Source: Planctomycetota bacterium (GTDB taxonomy: Bacteria; Planctomycetota; Phycisphaerae; UBA1845). From it: DNA of 64,000 nt. Location of the stretch: NCBI GenBank assembly GCA_016200265.1, contig JACQFE010000002.1, forward strand, positions 49,871 through 113,870, read 5' to 3'. Made by a program: the position numbers and the translations under genes. Below the pieces are notes generated by a model that did no database searches, had not been told where the DNA came from, and was given only the letters and a program-made list of their open reading frames with translations. This document shows positions 42,852 to 50,874 of the stretch, piece by piece; position 1 is the stretch's first letter; each line of letters opens with the position of its first letter.

Positions 42852-43065
42852 ACAAGAAATGAAGCACACGGTATCGATCTATTGGTCTGACGAAGATGCG
42901 GCGTTCATCGCCGAAGTACCGGAACTTCCCGGATGCATGGCCGATGGTAAGACGTATCGCGAAGCATTGAAGGCCGTCGAACGAGTTGCCAAGGAGTGGG
43001 TTGAGACCGCCGAAGAGCTTGGGCGACCGATCCCAAAGCCAAAAGGCCGATTGCGATATGCGTGA
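42844..43065 (+). CDS. hicB: HicB-like protein (solitary)
   Basis: The 73-residue protein has the HicB fold signature: HTVSIYWSDEDAAFIAEVPE, LPGCMADGKTYREALKAVER and a short end with no DNA-binding domain. In type II toxin-antitoxin pairs HicB blocks the RNase HicA, but no HicA-like frame is adjacent. The start overlaps the end of pspC (ATGAGTAA), so translation is likely coupled. It may have been captured as an accessory protein, or it may be the remnant of a pair. Confidence 0.88.
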   Translation: MSKQEMKHTVSIYWSDEDAAFIAEVPELPGCMADGKTYREALKAVERVAKEWVETAEELGRPIPKPKGRLRYA

Positions 43066-43088
43066 GGGAGACTGAATAGCGATTTACT

Positions 43089-43211
43089 ATGCGAGCATTG
43101 GCGTTGAAATCTCATCGTTTGGTATTGATAGTTCTGGTACTCGACGTTGTCCTGATTCTCATTGTAGTCGCCGCAGTATTTTGGTTCTTTCGCGGGATTG
43201 TATGGCCGTGA
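43089..43211 (+). CDS. 40-residue single-pass membrane peptide
   Basis: The short frame encodes basic residues (RALALKSHR), then a strong hydrophobic helix (about 11-34, LVLIVLVLDVVLILIVVAAV) and an aromatic end FWFFRGIVWP. It is placed between the HicB-like gene and the CHMP-like gene on the same strand. The ribosome binding site is weak, so the call depends on the clear membrane-peptide composition and context. It could be a small stress peptide. Confidence 0.45.
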   Translation: MRALALKSHRLVLIVLVLDVVLILIVVAAVFWFFRGIVWP

Positions 43212-43305
43212 TTACAAACCATTTCTGCTTCTGCATGGTCGATTCGTATTCAGCGATTGACAAGGAAATCGACGATTTGAGCGCGACCCGCGCGGGAATT
43301 AACTG

Positions 43306-43914
43306 ATGGCCTTATTCAAATCCAACGAAGAACGTCGCATCGAGCGGGACATCAAGATTCGCCAGGGCATTCGGCGAATCGAGAAGTCCATTCGCGAGCA
43401 GGGCAAGTTTCAGGATGATTTCATCAAGAATGCCCAGCAGGCCAAAAAGATCGGCGACAACGCACAATACACCTTCATCCGCAACTCGCTCAAGAAAACC
43501 GCGACCATCCGCAAGATGCTCGAACGCCAGCTCCTTTCCGTGAAAAACGCCCTGCTCATCAAGCGACAGGCCGAGGCCTCCGCCGACTTCGCTTCGAGCA
43601 TGGGCCTGATGGCCACGGAAATCGGCAAGCTTTTCGGCGAGACCGATCTCTTGAAGACCCAGGCCGACTGGGAGAAGGCCATGGTCCAGTCGCAGACCAT
43701 GGAAGAACGAATGAACATGTTCCTCGACAGCGTGGAGGAGATCGCGGCCCAGGACGTCGAACTCAGCAGCGCGACCGAGGTCGTCTCCGACGCGGAGATC
43801 GACCGGCTCATCGAGGCCGAAGGCGAAGCCGAACATCAACAGGAACTCGACCGCCTCGCCAGCCTGCGTGCGGAGCTGGATTCGCTCAAGCGCGAAGGAG
43901 AGAAGCAGAAATAA
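43306..43914 (+). CDS. CHMP/ESCRT-III-like helical protein (protein C)
   Basis: The 202-residue protein has the layout of eukaryotic CHMP proteins: a basic N-terminal helix region (1-48, MALFKSNEERRIERDIKIRQ), a second long helix (52-98, IRNSLKKTATIRKMLERQL), a central segment SSMGLMATEIGKLFGETD that resembles the SMAQAMKGVTKAMG region of CHMP2, then acidic helices (about 133-176) and a Leu-rich terminal helix (LDRLASLRAELDSLKRE) where ESCRT-III proteins carry their Vps4-binding motif. I infer a membrane-bound polymer that bends or cuts membranes. No Vps4-like ATPase is in the window. Confidence 0.7.
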   Translation: MALFKSNEERRIERDIKIRQGIRRIEKSIREQGKFQDDFIKNAQQAKKIGDNAQYTFIRNSLKKTATIRKMLERQLLSVKNALLIKRQAEASADFASSMGLMATEIGKLFGETDLLKTQADWEKAMVQSQTMEERMNMFLDSVEEIAAQDVELSSATEVVSDAEIDRLIEAEGEAEHQQELDRLASLRAELDSLKREGEKQK

Positions 43915-43985
43915 CTCCACTGACGCCCGAAAATCCGCATGAAAATGGCAGAAAGTTTGATATAATTGCAGCGGAGGAACTGACC

Positions 43986-44222
43986 ATGTCCAACAGTCGG
44001 AAGCTTCGAACGAAGGTACAGCAAGGTGGACGCATTGAAGTCTGCGCCCCTGATTTTCCCGTTGGCCAGGACGTGGACGTAACTATTCAACTCCAGCCGA
44101 TCGACATCGAACGTCGCTCGGTCTTGGATATCCTTGCGGAATGTCCGGGCGGAGTGCTTTTCAAATCCGCAGAGGACGTGGATTCATATTTCCGCGCTGA
44201 GCGAGATTCATGGGACCGCTAA
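43986..44222 (+). CDS. VapB-type antitoxin-like protein
   Basis: The 78-residue protein has an N-terminal beta region (KLRTKVQQGGRIEVCAPDFP, VGQDVDVTIQLQP) typical of small antitoxins of the AbrB/DUF104 kind and a C-terminal toxin-binding tail (SAEDVDSYFRAERDSWDR). Its end overlaps the PIN-domain gene by 13 bases, the usual arrangement of a VapBC operon. AGCGGAGGAACTGACC provides a good binding site upstream. It would neutralise the PIN protein and repress the operon. Confidence 0.8.
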   Translation: MSNSRKLRTKVQQGGRIEVCAPDFPVGQDVDVTIQLQPIDIERRSVLDILAECPGGVLFKSAEDVDSYFRAERDSWDR

Positions 44223-44647
44223 AACTCCCTGATTCGGGCGCGGTCTACTTGGATTCATGTTGTGTAATCTACGCTGTTGAGTCCGTCGAGCCATACTATC
44301 AAGTGCTGCAACCGCTATGGGAAGCGTCGGCATCCGGGCGTATCAGCTTGGTGTGCAGCATGTTGACTCTGCTGGAAGTCCTGGTCCGACCGATCCGCGA
44401 GAAAAAGAAGGAACTTGAAAACGCTCTTCGATCATTCTTGGTTTCATCCAAAGAGATTCGGCTTCTTCCGATTGACGTCGTGGTCGTCGAACGTGCGGCG
44501 CAAATCCGCGCGAAAACGGGATTAAGCACGCCGGACTCGATCCACGCGGCTACCGCGCTCTCGGCCGCAGTGAGCACGTTCATCACAAACGATCCGGCGT
44601 TTCGCCGGGTGAGCGAATTGCCCGTGAGTCTATTGAGTGACGCTTAG
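44210..44647 (+). CDS. PIN-domain toxin (VapC-type)
   Basis: The 145-residue protein has the acidic residues of a PIN ribonuclease in order: Asp in VYLDSCCVIYA, Glu in MLTLLEVLVRP, Asp in LSTPDSIHAATAL and Asp in FITNDPAF. It would cut RNA when released from its antitoxin. It overlaps the antitoxin gene and stands at the end of the ESCRT-like block, which it may have entered as a mobile accessory pair. Confidence 0.9.
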   Translation: MGPLKLPDSGAVYLDSCCVIYAVESVEPYYQVLQPLWEASASGRISLVCSMLTLLEVLVRPIREKKKELENALRSFLVSSKEIRLLPIDVVVVERAAQIRAKTGLSTPDSIHAATALSAAVSTFITNDPAFRRVSELPVSLLSDA

Positions 44648-44709
44648 GGCGAGTCTTCGCGCGAAGCTGGATTCGACTAAATACGAGGAGAGAAGCAGAA
44701 TTAGCTAAG

Positions 44710-45291
44710 ATGTCAGCGGATGCGACTCCTCGGAGCTTTGGCAAATCCCCTCCGAAATGGGCAATAGCTGCTGGCAGCTTTTATGTGTTATCTGCCGCAT
44801 GGGAAGGAATTGGGAATGAACGTTTCATTTTCTCGCCATTCGAATGGCCCTATGTCTGGACTCCGTGGCATTGGGTCAACAACGAGCAATTCGCATTTGC
44901 TTGCTCCATTTGGACATCGTTGATTCTCTTTTTGGTCCTGATTTGCGCTTCCACATCATGTTTTCTTGCGTGGCGCTTGAGCGCCCGCTGGACGTGGCGC
45001 GTCGCCATATACACTTCCGCAAATTGCGGAATCTTGATTTGGTACAGTTACTATAGGTACCGCTGGTCTGGATTTTCATGGTCGCCTGGTTGGGAGAGAA
45101 TCCCGCAAGTTATTGCTGCTTTCGCCATTGCGGCCATAGTCGGTCATGCTACTCGTCTTGAACGAATGCGGCGCGGCGAATGCCCTAAGTGTGAGTATCC
45201 ACTCCTCGGAATAAACTCGGATCGTTGCCCTGAATGCGGAACACCAATTGAATCAACCCATTTGCTTCGACCTCCCGCCTCTTCACAATGA
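44710..45291 (+). CDS. Zinc-ribbon multi-pass membrane protein
   Basis: The 193-residue protein has about four predicted membrane segments (about 18-30, 62-88, 98-112 and 130-150) and a C-terminal zinc ribbon CPKCEYPLLGINSDRCPECG (about 160-180). The ribbon is the same kind as in the proteins at 1-338 and 48240-48548, but here it follows the membrane part. It starts 62 bases after the PIN gene, following a GGAGAGAAG binding site. Function is unknown. Confidence 0.82.
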   Translation: MSADATPRSFGKSPPKWAIAAGSFYVLSAAWEGIGNERFIFSPFEWPYVWTPWHWVNNEQFAFACSIWTSLILFLVLICASTSCFLAWRLSARWTWRVAIYTSANCGILIWYSYYRYRWSGFSWSPGWERIPQVIAAFAIAAIVGHATRLERMRRGECPKCEYPLLGINSDRCPECGTPIESTHLLRPPASSQ

Positions 45292-45761
45292 TTCGCGTCA
45301 TCGGCTTAACGGCTTTCGACGATTCAGTAGCACACGCCCAGGTACAAGTCCGCGCCGCTGGGCCAGACGATCGTGCCGATTCGCAAAAGTGCCGTCAGGC
45401 ACGGAAGATAATAGCCCGGCCACGCAAGTGCCGGGTTCGCGGCGATCCCAACAATTTCAAAGTCCCGTAGGGACGAAAGAAGTCCTGCCGTCTCCCAATA
45501 CTCCCATCGCGACACTCAATTGACATGGAATCGGTCGATGCAAGAATTTCTGTCATCCAAACACTTACCAGACACATGGGCCCTGTAGAATGACTGATAG
45601 GAGATCAAATTCGTGCCCGCGCACTTGATTCGGAGAGATGAAAATGATGAGGTGTATGCCGTGGCGAGATCGATTCCCATTGGCAGGTTGAATGGCCAAA
45701 TCACGCCCAAATCGGCCCAAAATCACCGAAATGGATCCGAAACTCGGCCCGTAAATCCGGG
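45292..45761. other. Intergenic region with REP-like hairpins
   Basis: No intact gene was seen in these 470 bases. Bases 45388-45480 hold three palindromes: GTGCCGTCAGGCAC, CCCGGCCACGCAAGTGCCGGG and GTCCCGTAGGGAC, followed by GAAAGAAG. They resemble REP elements of planctomycete genomes. Confidence 0.55.
45388..45480. repeat. Cluster of three REP-like palindromes
   Basis: The palindromes GTGCCGTCAGGCAC (45389-45402), a CCCGGC...GCCGGG stem (45415-45435) and GTCCCGTAGGGAC (45462-45474) stand within 90 bases. The cluster lies just upstream of the decayed lyase gene. Confidence 0.6.
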
Positions 45762-46365
45762 GCCACGATCAGTGCCAAGAAGGACGGGCTGGTCAACATT
45801 TGCGGATTGCTACTCCTTCGCGATCCCGAACCTGTGAGTCGTGCGGATGAGTTGCTCATCCTTACTGAGGGCTTCCTGACCTATGGCGGCCTGGCGGGGC
45901 GCGACCTGTAGGCCATGGGTCAAGGATTCGAGGAGATGGTCCATGAGGATTGCCTTCACCACCGCATCCGCACCACGGAGTACCTGGGTGAGGAACTGCT
46001 TGCGGCGGGGATTCAAATCGTCGAGCCGCCGGGGCGCACGCCATTTGCATCGACGCGGCCTATTTTTGCGCGCACATCCCCCCACAACAACTCCCAGGCT
46101 AGGCGCTGGTCTGCGGAATGTACCGTGCAGCAGGCATCCGGGCGTGTGAGATCGGGAGGGTGATGTTTGGCGCCGCCGGCAAGGCGCCCCCCATGGAGTT
46201 GGTGCGACTCGCGATACCGCGACGCGCCTATACGCAGAGTCACATCGACTATGTCGTCGAAGCGATCATCGAGTTATTCGGTCGTCGCAACGAGCTCCGG
46301 TCGTTGAAGATTATTGAAAAACCCCGTCGCTGCGGCATTTCACGGCGCGATTCACAGAGGTGTGA
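45762..46365 (+). pseudogene. Tryptophanase/tyrosine phenol-lyase family pseudogene (C-terminal half)
   Basis: Translated in pieces, this stretch matches the C-terminal half of the beta-eliminating lyase family. [13 protein letters not shown] corresponds to the PLP-lysine region, then [14 protein letters not shown], an in-frame TAG at 45908-45910, AMGQGFEEMVHEDCLHHRIR, TTEYLGEELLAAGIQIVEPPG, and after frameshifts DAAYFCAHIPHN, ALVCGMYRAAGIRACEIG, MELVRLAIPRRAYTQSHIDY and LRHFTARFTEV. At least three frameshifts and one stop rule out function. The N-terminal half is missing. Confidence 0.85.
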
Positions 46366-46678
46366 AGATTGAGGCCATGCGACCTCAGCTGTAGGGTCGG
46401 TGAGTGAATTTCTGTAACGCACGACGACACGCAGAATTTGGAAGGAAAGCGACCAACTCCTCATGCCATTGAATCGAAGAGGGGGCGTCCGGCTGGCGAA
46501 GCTATCGGTGCGTTTTCCGCCGTCTCCACGTCCGCGCTCTGGGCCAATTGTTTTCTCAGCGATCATCCGGGAAGTTATTCATCGTATATGAAGTGCCGAA
46601 CATTGCTCATTCCCTCGCTTCCACGATTTCCCGAGGAGTTGCCCCGCTCCCAATTTCGACTTTTCCATTTTTCAAGTT
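46366..46678. other. Intergenic region, nothing recognised
   Basis: These 313 bases lie between the lyase pseudogene and the convergent end of gcvPB. Short open frames occur but show no family resemblance. Confidence 0.4.
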
Positions 46679-48235
46679 TTACGGCTTCCACCGCACATTC
46701 GGCTTGCGGCTGGCGGCGACTTCGTCGAGGCGCTTAACGGGCATGGTGTGCGGGGCGTTCTTCACCAGGTTCGGATCGCGATCGACCTCATCCGCAATCG
46801 TGAGCATGACTTCGACGAACTGATCCAGCGTCGCAAGCGATTCAGTCTCCGTCGGCTCGATCATCAGGCAATGATGAATCGGCCAGGACATCGTTGGCGG
46901 GTGAATGCCGTAGTCGATGAGCCGCTTGGCAAGGTCCAGCTCGGTCACGCCGCTGTCGTGAAAATCCGGCACGGTGATGAACTCATGGGCATAGGGCGGC
47001 GGGAACGGCATCGGGTATTTGTGCTTCAGCCGTGCGGCCAGGTAATTCGCGTTGAGCACGGCTTTCTCGGCCACATCGCGCAAGCCATCACAGCCAAGTG
47101 AACGAATGTACGTATACGCGCGTACAAGAACGCCGACTTGTCCAAAGAACGATCGCACTTTGCCGATGGATTGTGGTCGATCCGAATCCCATCCGAACGA
47201 CCCGTCATTTCGCTTCACGACCTGCGGCACTGGCAAAAATGGCCGCAGATGTTCGGCTACCGCGACCGGTCCTGCGCCTGGTCCGCCACCGCCGTGCGGC
47301 GTGCTGAATGTTTTGTGCGTGTTGTAGTGCATGCAGTCGACGCCGAAGTCGCCGGGCCGAGTCTTGCCGAGAATGGCGTTCATGTTCGCCCCGTCGAGAT
47401 AAAGCTGAGCGCCTTTGGCGTGAACGATTTCGGCGATGTCCGCGATGGTTTCATCGAACACGCCGGTGGTGTTCGGATTCGTGATCATCAATGCGGCCGT
47501 ATCTTCATCGACTTTCGCGAGAAGATCATCGAGATCAACGCGACCATTCGACTTCGACTTGATCGAAAGCGCATCCCTGCCACAGATCGTGCAACTCGCG
47601 GGGTTCGTGCCATGAGCGCTGTCCGGCGCGAGCACCTTGTGACGATTCTGACCGCGACTACGATGATACGCGTTGATAATCATGAGCGCGGTAAGTTCGC
47701 CATGTGCCCCCGCGGCCGGTTGCAACGTGACTTCGGGCAGCCCGGCGATTTCGGCCAAATACGTGCGAAGTCGATAGAGCAGTTCCAAGATACCCTGAAG
47801 ATCGGCCTCATCCTGATAGGGATGGATGGCCGCGAATCCGGGCATGAATGCGACGCGCTCATTGATCCGGGGATTGTACTTCATCGTGCAACTGCCGAGC
47901 GGATAGAAATTTTCGTCGATGCTGAATACCTTGTGGGCGAGCGACTTGTAATGTCGGACGACGTCAAGCTCGCCGAGTTCGGGCAATGCCGGCGGTGCAT
48001 CCACGAGCAACTCGCGCGGGATCGCGCTTTCGCGCCGCACTTTCGGCACATCGGACTCCGTCAACGCGGCCCCGCAAAGTCCTGGCGAGCCCTTCTCGAA
48101 CAGGAGCTTGTTCTCGCGAAGTTCCATCGGGGCCGCATTGCCTGCTGCCGCCGCATTTGCAGAAACCTCACAATCACCGTTCGCCGCGCTGTCCGGCAAA
48201 ATCATCTTGCTTCGTTCCGTCATCATCGTGGTCAT
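46679..48235 (-). CDS. gcvPB: Glycine dehydrogenase (decarboxylating) subunit 2, GcvPB
   Basis: The 518-residue protein is the beta subunit of the P-protein of the glycine cleavage system. The PLP Lys lies in YNTHKTFSTPHGGGGPGAG, and other family motifs are YPLGSCTMKYNP, AGAHGELTALMIINAYH, APDSAHGTNPAS and LMITNPNTTGVFDE. It decarboxylates glycine and passes the methylamine to GcvH. It needs GcvPA, GcvH and GcvT, none of which are in this window. The N-terminal 40 residues are an extra Ala-rich extension. A zinc-ribbon gene ends five bases upstream. Confidence 0.96.
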   Translation of the reverse strand: MTTMMTERSKMILPDSAANGDCEVSANAAAAGNAAPMELRENKLLFEKGSPGLCGAALTESDVPKVRRESAIPRELLVDAPPALPELGELDVVRHYKSLAHKVFSIDENFYPLGSCTMKYNPRINERVAFMPGFAAIHPYQDEADLQGILELLYRLRTYLAEIAGLPEVTLQPAAGAHGELTALMIINAYHRSRGQNRHKVLAPDSAHGTNPASCTICGRDALSIKSKSNGRVDLDDLLAKVDEDTAALMITNPNTTGVFDETIADIAEIVHAKGAQLYLDGANMNAILGKTRPGDFGVDCMHYNTHKTFSTPHGGGGPGAGPVAVAEHLRPFLPVPQVVKRNDGSFGWDSDRPQSIGKVRSFFGQVGVLVRAYTYIRSLGCDGLRDVAEKAVLNANYLAARLKHKYPMPFPPPYAHEFITVPDFHDSGVTELDLAKRLIDYGIHPPTMSWPIHHCLMIEPTETESLATLDQFVEVMLTIADEVDRDPNLVKNAPHTMPVKRLDEVAASRKPNVRWKP

Positions 48236-48239
48236 AATT

Positions 48240-48548
48240 CTACTCGACTGGTTTCTTGCCGCCGGACGAGTCTTTCCGCTGCATCACCGGCATTTTCCAC
48301 AGCTCGTCCAGTTTATACTCTGTCCCGCATTCCGGACAGCGGCAGTGGGTAAGTCCCGACAAGTTGTAACCGCATTTTGGACACGCCGGAGGGGCCTCAC
48401 GAGCCGCCCGCCAGCCACGAATGTATCCGTTCCGCCACAGCATGAACAAGGCCAACATCGCCAGCCCGACCACAAGCACTACCAGTAAACCGACGCCCAA
48501 GACAATCAAGGGTAAGTCGGGGAATGGCTCTGAAACGCGTGAAATCAT
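48240..48548 (-). CDS. Zinc-ribbon single-pass membrane protein
   Basis: ATG at 48548 gives 102 residues; the frame is open further to 48641 but that would add a polar stretch before the helix. A membrane helix (about 12-35, LIVLGVGLLVVLVVGLAML) is followed by a zinc ribbon CPKCGYNLSGLTHCRCPECG (about 57-76) and a basic tail. It is the same family as the proteins at 1-338 and 44710-45291 and lies directly before gcvPB on the same strand. Confidence 0.8.
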   Translation of the reverse strand: MISRVSEPFPDLPLIVLGVGLLVVLVVGLAMLALFMLWRNGYIRGWRAAREAPPACPKCGYNLSGLTHCRCPECGTEYKLDELWKMPVMQRKDSSGGKKPVE

Positions 48549-48741
48549 CTCGAGCGAAAGCTCTACCGCGTGACGCGGCGAGCGTCCAGTCACTCTCATT
48601 CGATTGGCGTGACTTGTGAGCGTGCATTCTGCCAGAGACAATCAGTTGCTGGTCAATCATGCATCCTACTCGACAAAACCCGGAATTGGCTCCCGCTTGT
48701 GCGAGAATTCTTTCTTGCATGCTCAATTGCAAGGAGACTTC

Positions 48742-48960
48742 ATGCCCCAGAAAATTAACATCGCTCAAAAACTCTCCCCCATTTCCGAGTCATGGCCTCC
48801 GAAGGTCGTCGGAGAAGTGAACGACACCTGCATCAAGCTCGTCAAGTTCGCCGGCCAGTTTGTCAGGCATCATTACGAACGTAAGGACGAACTGTTCCTT
48901 GTCATCAGCGGATCGATGCGCATGATGCTTCGCGAAGTTTCGTTCGCTGGCGCTGGTTGA
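48742..48960 (+). CDS. Cupin-domain protein, apparently truncated
   Basis: ATG at 48742 has AAGGAGA five bases upstream. The 72-residue product starts like cupin proteins of about 115-120 residues (KVVGEVNDTCIKLVKFAGQF, then HHYERKDELFLVISGSMRMM) with metal-ligand His and Glu of cupin motif 1, but ends at LREVSFAGAG before motif 2. The second half of the barrel is missing, so it is probably a broken gene unless it pairs with another chain. The cut falls at the edge of an unrecognised 327-base region. Confidence 0.6.
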   Translation: MPQKINIAQKLSPISESWPPKVVGEVNDTCIKLVKFAGQFVRHHYERKDELFLVISGSMRMMLREVSFAGAG

Positions 48961-49287
48961 TGTAGCGGTCAATCACCGCTGGAGTTACCTGCTCCGGGCG
49001 CAAGCGGTAATTTTAATTCGTTCGCCTTCGTCCGCAGATCTGCAAGAATCCACCCAGAATTCGAGATTCTTGACAATGAGTCTTCGACGTATCCGGAGGC
49101 ATTGAGGGAGATTTGAAACGCGAGTGCGTAGCGATGAGGAAAGACATTCGAGGAACGGAAAGCAAAAGGCGGTTCCGCCCAATGTTTTACGATACGCATG
49201 GCGGCGTCGCACATTGCTTCGCACGTACCTCAAAAGCCGAATTGTCGTGATGAGTTGGCATATTGTCAGCTAAGCAACGACGATGAA
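48961..49287. other. Region after the truncated cupin, no clear gene
   Basis: A minus-strand frame (48969-49214) shows no recognisable family and may be a foreign or decayed piece that replaced the cupin C-terminus. No terminal repeats were seen. Confidence 0.35.
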
Positions 49288-50871
49288 TTAGTCGTTTTGG
49301 CCCGTGAGCAACCGTTCCTCCAACAGACCAACTGACGCCAAGAGATTTATTTGTGACTGATTGTAGTGCACGACGGCATCTGCGTAGTGAAGTCGGGCGG
49401 TAGTGACGGCGTCTTCGGCCTGAAGGACATCAAGCGTGGTCATCGTTCCCACCCGCAGATTGGCCTCGGTCAATCGGAGCGTTTCCCGCGAGGCGACAAC
49501 TTGGTCATCGGCGATGGCGATCAACTCGCGGTTGGTTCGACTTGCTTGTAAGGCGCTGACGACCTGAGCGCGCACCATGTCGAGCCGGCGTTCCGCCTCA
49601 ATGATCGCTTGTTGCTGTGTGGCATTGGCTGATTTCAGTTGACCGAAGGCGGACAGGCTGAATCGCCAGCCAACCTGCGCGCCGGCGCGTTGTTGATCGT
49701 GAAATCCGTACGACTGATCGCGACTTCCATCGAGCTGTTTCGAGCCACGCAGAATTCCTTCCTTGAAGGCGCCGTTGGCCAGAGGATTAGGAAGGAATGC
49801 TCCGTTCGCAGCGAGCGGGTACACGATGAGATTGTTGGGAATACCTTCACCGGGGACAACGTTTTCGGCATGGCCGGTGATTCCGCTGTACTGGTAGCTT
49901 GTCTGAAACGTCGGACCGAACGCGCCCCACCAGGTGGCTCCCTTTTCGGCGGCGACCGCTTCGACAAGAGTGCGGACTTTTTCCAGGTCCGGTCGATAAC
50001 GTACTGCAAATTCGAGCAGATCATCGATCTCAATGTCATCGCGGACCAACTGGACGGGAGGCACCGCTTCGGCCTTTGGAACCAGCGTGACCGACGAATC
50101 CAGGTGCAAGGTCAATGCCAGCGCGATCGACGATTCGTAGAATGCATTCAATGCCTGGAGCAACTCCTGTTTGCGTTCGGCCAGACGAGCCTTCCCGCGG
50201 AGTTCATCCGCTTCAACGCCGGTACCCGTTCGCAGGCGCACCTGAGTAATGCGCAGGAGTTCTTCGGCTTCGGTCACGGACTGGTGAGCTGTGGCAACGC
50301 GGGCTTGCGCAAGAACCAAGCCGTAGTATTGCACTGCCGAAAGGCGCAGCGTTTCGAGAATGACCGCCCGTTCCTGCTGCTCCGAGGCGTAGAAACGCTT
50401 CTTCGCGGCGACGATCTCGTACATGACACGGCCTGGATTGATGACCCACTGAATGGCAAGTCCCGGTTGAAATGTGTTGAATCCTGCACCGATCAGCTTG
50501 CCTTCCGCGGTGCGTACGGTGCCTTCCACATGTTCGAACAGCGCTGTCGGAACGAGGGCGGGAAACACCGAGCCCACGGTGCTCTCAAGCTGACCGCGTG
50601 ATCCCTCTACATTCTGTCGCGCTTGCTGAATGTCGAAGTTGTCGGCGGCGGCCACGCGGATTGCTGTCGGTAAGTCGATGGGTGAGAGCTCTGTGAACAT
50701 CGGCTTGATTTGCGAAGCGTCCAGGGACAGCTCTCGCCCACGATTGGGTGTCGAAGTCGGCGCAACGTTTGGACGAGGATCGGAGTTTGTCGTCTTTGAC
50801 GGAGCCGCGCATCCGCTGAAGGTAAGACTGAGGCAAAGTGCGTGAACAATTCGTTGGAGGCTTCTTTTCAT
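49288..50871 (-). CDS. TolC-family outer-membrane efflux lipoprotein
   Basis: The 527-residue protein has a lipoprotein signal (lipobox FSGC, about residue 21), then two repeats of the outer-membrane efflux (OEP) domain made of long helices, with LPTAIRVAAADNFDIQQARQ, VATAHQSVTEAEELLRITQV and VGTMTTLDVLQAEDAVTTAR. It would form the trimeric outer-membrane channel for the RND pump encoded upstream. It is the last gene of the efflux operon, four bases after the adaptor gene. Confidence 0.93.
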   Translation of the reverse strand: MKRSLQRIVHALCLSLTFSGCAAPSKTTNSDPRPNVAPTSTPNRGRELSLDASQIKPMFTELSPIDLPTAIRVAAADNFDIQQARQNVEGSRGQLESTVGSVFPALVPTALFEHVEGTVRTAEGKLIGAGFNTFQPGLAIQWVINPGRVMYEIVAAKKRFYASEQQERAVILETLRLSAVQYYGLVLAQARVATAHQSVTEAEELLRITQVRLRTGTGVEADELRGKARLAERKQELLQALNAFYESSIALALTLHLDSSVTLVPKAEAVPPVQLVRDDIEIDDLLEFAVRYRPDLEKVRTLVEAVAAEKGATWWGAFGPTFQTSYQYSGITGHAENVVPGEGIPNNLIVYPLAANGAFLPNPLANGAFKEGILRGSKQLDGSRDQSYGFHDQQRAGAQVGWRFSLSAFGQLKSANATQQQAIIEAERRLDMVRAQVVSALQASRTNRELIAIADDQVVASRETLRLTEANLRVGTMTTLDVLQAEDAVTTARLHYADAVVHYNQSQINLLASVGLLEERLLTGQND

Positions 50872-50874
50872 AGT

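Noticed and set aside
43312..43920. A 202-codon open frame antisense to protein C
   Set aside because: It mirrors protein C in length because of codon bias, has no family features and no ribosome binding site.
45915..46163. Separate short genes in the lyase remnant
   Set aside because: Together the pieces reconstruct one tryptophanase-family protein broken by frameshifts, so they are parts of a pseudogene.
47138..48352. A 404-codon open frame antisense to gcvPB
   Set aside because: It covers gcvPB on the other strand and has no recognisable motif.
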